From contig DYRB01000053.1 in the NCBI GenBank assembly GCA_020718945.1, forward strand, positions 1 through 11,874: DNA of 11,874 nt. Reading direction: 5' to 3'. The position numbers were made by a program, and so were the translations under genes. The DNA comes from Lamprocystis purpurea. GTDB lineage: Bacteria; Pseudomonadota; Gammaproteobacteria; Chromatiales; Chromatiaceae. Below the pieces are notes generated by a model. It saw only the letters and a program-made list of their open reading frames with translations. It ran no database searches and had not been told where the DNA came from. Shown piece by piece: positions 1 through 6,044 of this stretch; within the stretch, counting starts at the first letter, position 1; each line of letters starts with the position of its first letter.

Positions 1-2
1 GA

Positions 3-134
3 GCGCCGCCGACGGCCGCGCCCAAGGTCTTTGGGCCGATCTCGGCCATGGACGGCTACAGGATGCGCGCTGCGGATTTGGCTGGGGCGGAGGACCGCCT
101 GGAACTGGCAGAGGTGCAGCCGTTTGGTGGGTAG
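3..134 (+). pseudogene. Fragment resembling the MoeA N-terminal domain
   Basis: Frame 3 reads open from the window edge and stops at TAG 132-134. It contains SAMDGYRMRAADLAGA (codons starting at 39), which closely matches the conserved SAMDGYA-x-RAADL segment near residues 50-65 of molybdopterin molybdenumtransferase (MoeA), the enzyme that inserts molybdate into molybdopterin. The next residues (DRLELAEVQPFGG) resemble the following MoeA strand and then end. A functional MoeA is about 400 residues and needs its central MoCF-binding domain after this point, and nothing MoeA-like follows in any frame. The text just before the motif (APKVFGPI) does not match the usual upstream PPFDN segment well. 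I therefore read it as a truncated remnant, not the end of an intact gene. The part left of the window is unseen. It converges tail to tail with the next gene, 17 bases away. Confidence 0.5.
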
Positions 135-151
135 GTCTGAGCCGGCGCCCG

Positions 152-763
152 CTACCAGCGTTTGGGCTCAAACCCAGGCCGATTCTTGATCTCCATCACC
201 GCGTCGCCGGCCGCGAGGACCAGGAAGCCCAGGCGCTCGGCGAAGTTCAGCACGCTGTCGTCCACCGCCAGGGTGGCGAGGATGCCGACAACTGGTACCC
301 GGGCCTGGGCGGGTAGGAACTCTCGGAAGGCGGCGATCTCCTCGACCATGGCATCCACATCCGCGCTGCGCAGGGTCGCCTTGGTGCTGTTGAGGGCGAC
401 CAGGTTCGGGGACAGGGCGTAGGCGTCGAACTCCTTGCTGCGCCCGTCGGTTAGGCGATGCCGGACCCGGCAGTGGATGCTGTCGAATTCCTGGCCCAAG
501 GTCTCGCGCAGTATCCGCGGTAGGCTGGGGTAGACCAGGTCCTCCACCAGGGAGCCCAGCTTGTTGGCCAGGTCTCCCCACTTCCGATTCATCTCGCGAC
601 GCTCGACGCGGGCCTCGTCCAGGTAGGCGTGCAACTCCAGTTCGGTGCGGGTCTGGAGGTTGTAGAGCTTATTGAACTCGACGCCGACGCTGGCCACGAA
701 GCGGTCGATCGACTCCTCAAGCCGATCAACGCGCTCCTGGGTGGCGGGCAAGGGTGTGGGCAT
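152..763 (-). CDS. Coiled-coil DUF3782-type protein with degenerate PD-(D/E)XK-like domain
   Basis: This is a 203-residue protein of unknown function. Residues 8-70 are charged, heptad-like and probably a coiled coil. Residues 74-203 resemble the restriction-nuclease-like fold of DUF3782 and related proteins that are abundant in filamentous cyanobacteria and sulfur-oxidising gammaproteobacteria. Supporting signs are E74 in VEDLVYP, E111/D113 in EFDAYA, K128 in LNSTKATL, the stretch ILATLAVDDSVLNFAERLGF, and the C-terminal FEPKRW, which I recall as family-typical. The usual acidic residue of the (D/E)-x-K motif is Ser126 here, so nuclease activity is doubtful. The ATG at 763 is preceded by GGAGGG at a good distance. 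A TATACT box lies 29 bases before the start codon on the same strand, so the gene may have its own promoter although it follows the larger leftward gene by only 51 bases. It has no visible functional link to its neighbours. Confidence 0.75.
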   Translation of the reverse strand: MPTPLPATQERVDRLEESIDRFVASVGVEFNKLYNLQTRTELELHAYLDEARVERREMNRKWGDLANKLGSLVEDLVYPSLPRILRETLGQEFDSIHCRVRHRLTDGRSKEFDAYALSPNLVALNSTKATLRSADVDAMVEEIAAFREFLPAQARVPVVGILATLAVDDSVLNFAERLGFLVLAAGDAVMEIKNRPGFEPKRW

Positions 764-791
764 AGCGGTTCCCTCCGGGCGGTGGTCGGGA

Positions 792-797
792 AGTATA
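792..797 (-). promoter_or_regulatory. Possible -10 box for the DUF3782-type gene
   Basis: On the minus strand this reads TATACT, five of six matches to the sigma70 -10 consensus. A start site would fall near 785, giving a leader of about 22 bases before the ATG at 763. No convincing -35 box stands 16-19 bases upstream, where the sequence is GC-rich and overlaps the end of the preceding gene. The call is therefore weak. Confidence 0.25.
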
Positions 798-814
798 GGC
801 CCGCCCCCGGTGCC

Positions 815-2848
815 CTACTTCAGCACCTGAAACAGGTTATTGAAGTCATCCGTCCAGGGCCTCAGGCCCGGCACCCGGGCCAGGGCGGTGGCCGCGGAGC
901 GGATGCCCTCGCGCCCCAGCACCGCCGGGTTGCGGGCCACCAGCATCCAGTCGGTGCGGCGCAGGGCGTTATCGCCCTCGGCGTCATCGTGGATCAGGAC
1001 GGTGGCCAGGCCCTGAGAACGGGCGATCTCGTCCACCACCGGCGGCAGCCACAGGAAGCGGTTGGTGAGATGGAAGGCGACTATGCCGTCCGGGTCCATG
1101 TGGCGCATGTAGAGGTCCATGGCCTCGGCGGTGATCAGGTGCACCGGCACCGAGTCGCCGGAGAAGGCGTCCACCGCCAGCACGTCGAACCCCTGGGGCG
1201 GCTCGCGCTCCAGGGACAGGCGGGCATCGCCGAGCACCGTCTCGACCAAGGCCTCGCTGTCGCTCATGAAGCTGAACTCGCTCTCGGCCAGCTCGATGAC
1301 CTGGGGGTTGATTTCGTAGAAGCGGTAGTAGTCCCCGGGCTTGCCGTACACCGCCAGGGTCCCGGCCCCCAGGCCGATCAGCCCGATCCGTTTCCCCTTG
1401 GTGTTGGCGATGGCCCGGCCAATGCCGGACGTGGGGCCATAGTAGGTGGTCGGCTCGGACTTGCGGTCCGCGGCCAGGAACTGCTCCCCGTGCTTGATGG
1501 AGCCGTGGTAGAGCTGGCGGACGTTGTTGCGCGGGTCTTCGCGCTGGGAGTCCAGGCTCAGCAGGTTGCCGTAGAAGTTGCGGGCGATGCGCCGGGTCCC
1601 GGCGAAGTCGTCCTCGATCTGCACATAGAGGAACCAGGCGCACACCAGGGCGATGACCGCCGCCGACCCGCGCAGCCAGGGGCGGTCGCGGAACAGGGCC
1701 ATGGCCAGCAGGGCGGTGATGACGAAGCCCAGCCCCAACTCGTAGTAGGCCGGCAGGACATGGGGGGCGATCAGCCCGACGCTGATCCCGCCCAGGGCCC
1801 CGCCCAGGGCGAGCATCAGATAGAAGCGGGTGAGATAGCGCGCCCCGGGGCGCATCTGGGCCAGTTCGCCGTGCAGGAACATGCAGAAGAAGAACAGCCC
1901 CAGGGCATAGACGGGGATGGCCACGAAGATGTTGACCCCGATGCTGCTGTCCTGGAGCCCGTAGGCAGACAGCAGGAGCAGGGCCGCGGTGGGCAGCACG
2001 AACCAGTTGCGGCGGTACCAGCGGTCGCTCTCGAAGCACAGCACGAAGGTAAAGAGATAAATGCTCAGGGGCAGCAGCCACAGGAAGGGGATGGCCGCCA
2101 CGTTCTGGGTGATGTGGTTGGTGATGGCCACCAGCAGCCAGGAGCCCATGCCGGAGAGCCCGATCCACAACAGGTAGTCCCGCAGCGTCGGGTCCCAGTC
2201 GCCCTCGGCCTGGTGGACGCGGGCGTGGGTCTCGGGCGGCAGGCGGTGGGCGTGGTAGCGGAAGTACAGGGCCGCCCCGGCGCAGAGCAGGGTGAAGAGG
2301 GCATAGACCCCGGACCAGGCGTAGGCCTGGGTGGCCAGGGCCGCCGCCGGCTCCAGGATGAAGGGATAGGCCACCAGGGCCAGCAGGGCGGCCAGGTTGG
2401 ACAGCGAGAAGTAGCGGTAGACATGGGTCCCGATCAGGGTGCGCGAGACCCAGGACTGGATCAGCGGGCCCGTGGTCGAGAGCAGGAAGTAGGGCAGCCC
2501 TATGGTCGCCACCAGCAGGCCCAGGATGTGCAGGGTCGGGTCCTCGTCCCCCGCCGGCTTCCAGTGGGACCCCGCCAGGATGGGCAGAAAGGCCAGGCTC
2601 AGGACCAGCAGGGTGATGTGCAGGATCACCTGGCGGTGGGGGCTTAAGTGTCGCGAAATCCAGTCCGAATAGGCATAGCCCGCCAACAGGGTGACCTGGA
2701 AGAACACCATGCAGATCGACCAGACCGCCGCCGAGCCGCCGAACCAGGGCAGGATCTGCTTGGCGATCAGGGGCTGGACCAGAAACAGCAGGAAGGCGCT
2801 GGAGAAGATGGTCCCGGCGAAGAGCAGTTTGGATCCGGTGCTGTGCAT
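815..2848 (-). CDS. Fused membrane / spermidine-synthase-like protein
   Basis: This is a 677-residue integral membrane protein of the 'fused MFS/spermidine synthase' type. Residues 1 to about 410 hold many hydrophobic segments, starting with FAGTIFSSAFLLFLVQPLIA and probably about 12 helices. From about residue 440 a soluble aminopropyltransferase/methyltransferase-like Rossmann domain follows. Its signs are LYHGSIKHGEQFL, YYGPTSGIG, the nucleotide-binding glycines IGLIGLGAGT near residue 490, the acidic ribose-binding segment FYEINPQVIELA, GDARLSL, VLAVDAFSGDSVPVHL and a C-terminal DDFNNLF. Family members are common, but I know of no established substrate; polyamine synthesis is not shown by sequence. 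I chose the ATG at 2848 because the helical domain begins directly after it. AGGAG (2861-2865, read on the minus strand) lies 12 bases upstream, rather far. The frame stays open to 3091, but that extension is Arg/Pro-rich and lacks a ribosome site. The gene diverges from the DUF294 gene. Confidence 0.85.
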   Translation of the reverse strand: MHSTGSKLLFAGTIFSSAFLLFLVQPLIAKQILPWFGGSAAVWSICMVFFQVTLLAGYAYSDWISRHLSPHRQVILHITLLVLSLAFLPILAGSHWKPAGDEDPTLHILGLLVATIGLPYFLLSTTGPLIQSWVSRTLIGTHVYRYFSLSNLAALLALVAYPFILEPAAALATQAYAWSGVYALFTLLCAGAALYFRYHAHRLPPETHARVHQAEGDWDPTLRDYLLWIGLSGMGSWLLVAITNHITQNVAAIPFLWLLPLSIYLFTFVLCFESDRWYRRNWFVLPTAALLLLSAYGLQDSSIGVNIFVAIPVYALGLFFFCMFLHGELAQMRPGARYLTRFYLMLALGGALGGISVGLIAPHVLPAYYELGLGFVITALLAMALFRDRPWLRGSAAVIALVCAWFLYVQIEDDFAGTRRIARNFYGNLLSLDSQREDPRNNVRQLYHGSIKHGEQFLAADRKSEPTTYYGPTSGIGRAIANTKGKRIGLIGLGAGTLAVYGKPGDYYRFYEINPQVIELAESEFSFMSDSEALVETVLGDARLSLEREPPQGFDVLAVDAFSGDSVPVHLITAEAMDLYMRHMDPDGIVAFHLTNRFLWLPPVVDEIARSQGLATVLIHDDAEGDNALRRTDWMLVARNPAVLGREGIRSAATALARVPGLRPWTDDFNNLFQVLK

Positions 2849-2874
2849 GAGGCTGGCTGGCTCCTGGGGTGTGG

Positions 2875-2890
2875 GGCCCCTTCCGGGGCC
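2875..2890. other. GC hairpin near the leftward gene start
   Basis: GGCCCC (2875-2880) pairs perfectly with GGGGCC (2885-2890) across a TTCC loop. It would lie in the 5' leader of the membrane-protein mRNA, about 27 bases upstream of its ATG and close to the weak AGGAG site. It has no T tract on either side, so it is not a classical terminator. An effect on translation is possible but only inferred. Confidence 0.4.
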
Positions 2891-2931
2891 TGCCAGCCTA
2901 GCCCATCCTAGTACCTGTCGCAATCGGCTCC

Positions 2932-2998
2932 CGGATGCGACAAACCCGCAGCGGTTGTCGATGCGGTTGTTGATCCGCTCCAGGGCGCTGCGCATCCG
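2932..2998. repeat. 8-bp inverted repeat enclosing tandem 12-bp repeats
   Basis: CGGATGCG (2932-2939) and CGCATCCG (2991-2998) are perfect inverted repeats 51 bases apart. Between them lie two adjacent 12-bp direct repeats, GCGGTTGTCGAT (2951-2962) and GCGGTTGTTGAT (2963-2974), which differ at one position. The first repeat also forms a hairpin with CGACAA (2938-2943) against TTGTCG (2955-2960). The block sits between two divergent genes, where tandem and inverted motifs often serve as regulator-binding sites. No specific regulator is recognised. Confidence 0.5.
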
Positions 2999-3092
2999 CG
3001 GGGGCTTTGGCGCGCAACAGGACCCGGCGCCGGTCAATACCCACCATTGAGATATTTGCAGGCTAGGGGGTATCTGGCGGTTCCGGACCACG

Positions 3093-3122
3093 TTGACAGC
3101 TCAGAGACCGCGGCAACAGAAT
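3093..3122 (+). promoter_or_regulatory. Probable sigma70-type promoter of the DUF294 operon
   Basis: A perfect TTGACA (3093-3098) is followed after an 18-bp spacer by CAGAAT (3117-3122), four of six matches to TATAAT. Transcription would begin near 3129 and leave a GC-rich leader of about 145 bases before the ATG at 3274. In DNA this GC-rich a perfect -35 hexamer at a suitable place is noteworthy, but the spacer is slightly long and the -10 imperfect. Confidence 0.45.
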
Positions 3123-3238
3123 GGCCGGCCGCCGGGGAGGCTGGCCCGAACGGCCGTTGGCAGCCGTTACGCCACGCGGCGCCTCGGGGTGCGGCGTGAG
3201 CCGCCCCGGCGGTTGGCGTCAGTCTGCTTCGACCATGA

Positions 3239-3272
3239 GGTCCGGGGGCCCGGACCGCTACCAGGGGTACCC
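3239..3272 (+). promoter_or_regulatory. Leader hairpin and palindrome at the DUF294 ribosome site
   Basis: GGTCCGG (3239-3245) and CCGGACC (3250-3256) form a 7-bp stem with a 4-base loop. It is followed by the palindrome GGGTACCC (3265-3272), which ends one base before the ATG at 3274. The only Shine-Dalgarno-like sequence, AGGGG (3263-3267), overlaps the palindrome. The start could thus be structurally weak or regulated; this is inference. Confidence 0.35.
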
Positions 3273-3273
3273 G

Positions 3274-5142
3274 ATGGACGTCGAGTTGATCGAGATCCGC
3301 GACTATCTCGCGAGCCACCCGCCCTTCGACCTGCTGCCCGGCGCGGCCCTGGACCGCCTGCCGCGCAAGCTCGCTGTGCGCTACTTCCGCCGCGGCACCC
3401 CGTTCCCCCCGCAGGGGCAGGGCGACACCCCGCAGATCTACATCCTGCGCCGCGGGGCTGTGGAACTGCGCAACGCGGGCGGCGAACTGCTCGGCAAGCT
3501 CGCCGAGGGCGACATCTGTCCATTGCACTGCCAACTGGAAGGCGCGCCCACGGGCTACGTCGGGGTCACGGTGGAGGACACCCTGGTCTACGAACTGCCT
3601 TGCACCGAGCTGGCGGCCCTGCGCGAGCGCCACGAGGCATTCGCCCAGCACTTCGACCACTCGGTGGCCCAGCGTCTGCGCAAGGCCATCGACACCCTCA
3701 AGGAGGGTCCCGGGACCGGGGTGCGGCTGATGACGGTGCGGGTCGGCGACCTGATCGGCAGCCATCTGGTGGCCGCCACCCCCCAGGCGAGTATCCGCGA
3801 GGCGGCGCGGATCATGACCGAGCACCGGGTCTCGTCCCTGATCATCATGGACGGGGAGCGCCTGGCCGGGATGATCACCGACCGGGACCTGCGCAGCCGC
3901 TGCATCGTCGCCGGCCTGTCACCGGAGGAGCCGGTGTCGCGCATCATGACCGACAAGCTGCACACCACCTCCACCGCGAGCCTGGGCTTCCAGGCCCTGA
4001 TCGCCATGACTCGGCTGAACGTCCACCACCTGCCGGTGATGGAAGACGGCCGTGTGGTGGGCGTGGTCTCTACCTCCGACTTTGTGCGCATCCAGAGCGC
4101 CAATTCGGTCTATCTGGTAGGCGACATCCACAAGGCCAAGTCCTTAGAGGTATTGATACAGATCAGCGCCAAGGTCCCGGAACTCCAGGTGCAACTGGCC
4201 ACCGGTGGGGCCACCGCGGACCAGGTCGGCCAGGCGGTGAGCGCCATCACCGATGCCTTGACCAGCCGGCTCCTGGAGATGGCCGAGGCGGATCTGGGCC
4301 CGCCGCCGGTCCCTTACGTCTGGATGGCCGGCGGGTCCCAGGCGCGGCGCGAGCAGTCGTCCCACTCCGACCAGGACAATGCCCTCCTGATCGCCGACCA
4401 CATGAAGCCGGAGGACGATGCCTGGTTCGCGGCCCTGGCCAAGCGCGTCAACGACGGGCTGAACGCCTGCGGCTACGTCTACTGCCCAGGGGAGGTCATG
4501 GCCTCCAACCCCAAGTGGCGCCAGCCCATGCGCATGTGGCGCAAATACTTCACCAACTGGATCGAGCGCCCGGACCCCATGGCCCTGATGCTCGCCAGTG
4601 TGTTCTTCGACCTGCGCCCGATACGCGACCCGGAGGGGATGTTCGAGGAACTCCACGAGCACGTCCTGTCCCACAGCCAGGCCAACCGCATCTTCGTCGC
4701 CTACCTGACCGCCAATGCCATCAAGCAGCGCCCGCCCCTGGGGTTCTTCCGCAACTTCGTTGTCATCCACGGCGGCGAGCACGACCAGACCTTCGACCTC
4801 AAGCGCCGCGGCACCGTGCCGGTGATCGACATGGCCCGGGTCCATGCCCTGGCCGCTGGGCTGCCGGAGGTCAACACCCTGGAGCGCATCGCCGCCGCCG
4901 CGGCCCACGGGTCCCTGAGCCAGGAGGGGGCGGCCAACCTGACCGATGCCATGGAGCTGATCGGTACCCTGCGCATCCGCCATCAGGGTCAGCAACTGCG
5001 CCGCGGCGAGGCGGCGGACAACTTCCTGGCCCCGGACGCCCTCTCGCCCCTGGAGCGCGGCCATCTGCGCGATGCCTTCGTGCTTATCAACAGCATGCAG
5101 GAGTCCCTCGCCCAGAGGTATCAGGCCGGGCGCTTCACCTGA
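3274..5142 (+). CDS. cNMP-like / CBS pair / DUF294 nucleotidyltransferase-like protein
   Basis: This 622-residue cytoplasmic protein is probably regulatory. Residues 15-125 form a cyclic-nucleotide-binding-like beta-barrel domain. Residues 157-272 are a CBS pair with two clear repeats (AARIMTEHRVSSLIIMDGERL and the MTRLNVHHLPVMEDGRVVG half); such pairs usually sense adenine nucleotides. Residues from about 290 form the DUF294/GlnD-like nucleotidyltransferase domain, with GGSQARRE (353-360) and SDQDNA (365-370) matching the family G-S-x-x-R ... D-x-D metal and nucleotide site. A helical DUF294 C-terminal domain fills about 475-615. The catalytic motif looks intact. The barrel lacks the usual F-G-E ... 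R-x-A phosphate-binding cassette, so cAMP binding is doubtful. I chose ATG 3274 because MDVELIEIRDYL starts the conserved part; in-frame ATGs at 3121 and 3235 precede only low-complexity sequence. The exonuclease gene begins two bases after the stop and acs follows, suggesting a role in acetate metabolism. The nucleotidylation target, if any, is unknown. Confidence 0.88.
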   Translation: MDVELIEIRDYLASHPPFDLLPGAALDRLPRKLAVRYFRRGTPFPPQGQGDTPQIYILRRGAVELRNAGGELLGKLAEGDICPLHCQLEGAPTGYVGVTVEDTLVYELPCTELAALRERHEAFAQHFDHSVAQRLRKAIDTLKEGPGTGVRLMTVRVGDLIGSHLVAATPQASIREAARIMTEHRVSSLIIMDGERLAGMITDRDLRSRCIVAGLSPEEPVSRIMTDKLHTTSTASLGFQALIAMTRLNVHHLPVMEDGRVVGVVSTSDFVRIQSANSVYLVGDIHKAKSLEVLIQISAKVPELQVQLATGGATADQVGQAVSAITDALTSRLLEMAEADLGPPPVPYVWMAGGSQARREQSSHSDQDNALLIADHMKPEDDAWFAALAKRVNDGLNACGYVYCPGEVMASNPKWRQPMRMWRKYFTNWIERPDPMALMLASVFFDLRPIRDPEGMFEELHEHVLSHSQANRIFVAYLTANAIKQRPPLGFFRNFVVIHGGEHDQTFDLKRRGTVPVIDMARVHALAAGLPEVNTLERIAAAAAHGSLSQEGAANLTDAMELIGTLRIRHQGQQLRRGEAADNFLAPDALSPLERGHLRDAFVLINSMQESLAQRYQAGRFT

Positions 5143-5144
5143 GT

Positions 5145-5828
5145 ATGTTCGCCCACCTACTGCTCGACTGGCGGCGGCGGAGATTGCTGCGTAAGGCCCC
5201 GCCGGGGCCCATGCGGGAGTACCTGGACCGGCCCCTGCCGCGCCCGGGCAGCGAGTGGCGCACGGTGGAGTTCCTGGCCCTGGACCTGGAGACCACCGGG
5301 CTGGATTACCGCAAGGACGCCATCCTGAGCGTGGGTCATGTGACCCTGAGGGGCGGGCGCATCGAACTGGCCAGCGCGGACCATCGGGTTGTGAGTATCG
5401 TCGGCGCCATACCGGAGGCGAGCGCGGTGATCCACCAGATCACCGACGACCAGGCGGCCCTGGGGGAGGATCTGGCCCTGGTCCTGGGGGACCTGCTGGG
5501 GGTGCTGGCAGGCAAGGTCCTGATCGCCCACCACGCCCATGTAGAGACCAGTTTCATTGGCCGGGCCTGCCGCAAGGTCTACGGGGTCGGGCTGCTGGTC
5601 CCGGTGGTGGACACCCAGGTCCTCGCCCAGCGTCAGTTCGAGCGTCGGCAGATCGCCTATAAGGGATCGGATGTGCGCCTGCATGCCCTGGGGGAGCGTT
5701 ACAACCTGCCCCGCTATGCCGCCCACAACGCCCTCTACGATGCCCTGTCCGCGGCGGAGTTGTTTCTCGCCCAGGCCGCCTCTCTGAGTGACGGGCGGGC
5801 CCTGCCGCTGCGGGACCTGCTCGCCTGA
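5145..5828 (+). CDS. DEDDh-type 3'-5' exonuclease, DNA polymerase III epsilon-like
   Basis: This 227-residue protein has an RNase T/DnaQ-like exonuclease domain at about 43-212. Exo I is D47-L-E49-T-T-G. Exo II is the segment LIAHHAHVETSFIG, with Glu134 where most family members have Asp. Exo III is H194-N-A-L-Y-D199, the H-x5-D signature of the DEDDh class. HQIT (97-100) is also family-typical. The first 40 residues are basic and carry no recognised domain. The ATG at 5145 lies two bases past the DUF294 stop, so translation is probably coupled; no strong Shine-Dalgarno is visible. It is too short and wrongly placed to be the replicative proofreading subunit. Exonucleases of this subgroup are, as I recall, often encoded beside DUF294/CBS proteins and acetate genes. 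The substrate is unknown; it may be a small nucleotide or an RNA end and not chromosomal DNA. Confidence 0.87.
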   Translation: MFAHLLLDWRRRRLLRKAPPGPMREYLDRPLPRPGSEWRTVEFLALDLETTGLDYRKDAILSVGHVTLRGGRIELASADHRVVSIVGAIPEASAVIHQITDDQAALGEDLALVLGDLLGVLAGKVLIAHHAHVETSFIGRACRKVYGVGLLVPVVDTQVLAQRQFERRQIAYKGSDVRLHALGERYNLPRYAAHNALYDALSAAELFLAQAASLSDGRALPLRDLLA

Positions 5829-5839
5829 ACCGGGGAGGT

Positions 5840-5855
5840 TGTGAACAATCTCTCA
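5840..5855. promoter_or_regulatory. CRP-like palindrome upstream of acs
   Basis: TGTGAACAATCTCTCA matches the CRP/Vfr consensus TGTGA-N6-TCACA at nine of ten positions. It lies 12 bases after the exonuclease stop and about 190 bases before the acs ATG. In E. coli, acs transcription is activated by CRP, which makes the position suggestive. No clear sigma70 promoter sits at standard activator spacing, and the genome's CRP homologue is not in view. Confidence 0.35.
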
Positions 5856-5894
5856 GGCCCCGCCGCCCAGGGATGGGCGGCAACAGCCGGGGCC
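5856..5894. other. Compound GC-rich hairpin between exonuclease gene and acs
   Basis: GCCGCCC (5862-5868) pairs perfectly with GGGCGGC (5875-5881) over a 6-base loop. Directly outside, GGCCCC (5856-5861) can pair with GGGGCC (5889-5894), leaving a 7-base bulge on the right arm. No T tract follows, so this is not a standard intrinsic terminator. It could slow read-through, protect the upstream mRNA 3' end, or belong to the acs leader. The rest of the gap up to 6044 shows no clear promoter hexamers. Confidence 0.45.
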
Positions 5895-6030
5895 GGACAC
5901 CCGGCGGCGTCTCGCACCTGCGTCGGTAGCGGACGGCGCAGGGACGGATTAGTATTGGGCGCCGTTTCGCGTGGCGTCCTGCGAGCCCGAGCCGCCGCCC
6001 CCAGGGGCAGCGCTAAAAACCACCACCAAC

Positions 6031-6036
6031 GAGGAA
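6031..6036 (+). promoter_or_regulatory. Ribosome binding site fixing the acs start
   Basis: GAGGAA lies 8 bases before ATG 6045. This settles the start against the in-frame GTG at 5841, which has its own GGGGAGG but would add a 68-residue low-complexity extension unlike any acetyl-CoA synthetase I know. Confidence 0.7.
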
Positions 6037-6044
6037 CCGATCCC

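Larger units (their letters stand above)
2849..3273. other. Divergent intergenic region, 425 bp
   Basis: I see no convincing gene here. It separates the leftward membrane-protein gene from the rightward DUF294 operon and should hold both promoters. Rightward, a TTGACA/CAGAAT pair at 3093-3122 is the best candidate. Leftward, TTGCGA (2918-2923) and TAGGCT (2895-2900) read on the minus strand with a 17-bp spacer, but the match is poor. Structured elements include a hairpin at 2875-2890, a repeat-rich block at 2932-2998, an AACGGC/GCCGTT stem (3149-3154 with 3163-3168) and hairpins just before the DUF294 start. In-frame extensions of both flanking genes cross the region but look like random GC-rich translation. 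Confidence 0.6.

Noticed and set aside
629..2647. 672-codon rightward open frame opposite the membrane/spermidine-synthase-like gene
   Set aside because: It is the antisense shadow of a well-supported gene. Its translation is rich in Gly, Gln, Ala and Val with no recognisable domain, as expected from high third-position GC.
2849..3091. Upstream in-frame extension of the membrane protein, with an ATG at 2995 and an N-terminal RINNRIDNR repeat
   Set aside because: No ribosome binding site precedes it, the residues are unlike a membrane-protein N-terminus, and the first helix follows directly after the ATG at 2848. The repeat is explained by the DNA-level 12-bp repeats.
3093..5144. Extension of the exonuclease frame upstream, giving a 911-codon frame
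   Set aside because: This part runs out of frame through the DUF294 gene and translates to Arg/Pro/Gly-rich sequence; only the part from 5145 has exonuclease motifs.
5957..5970. GG-N10-GC spacing reminiscent of a sigma54 promoter before acs
   Set aside because: Only the GG and GC match; the intervening conserved bases do not. Such spacing is frequent by chance in DNA this GC-rich.
5841..6044. GTG start at 5841 with GGGGAGG upstream, adding 68 residues to Acs
   Set aside because: The extension is low complexity and overlaps a hairpin and a CRP-like site. ATG 6045 has GAGGAA at ideal spacing and gives the normal Acs length.
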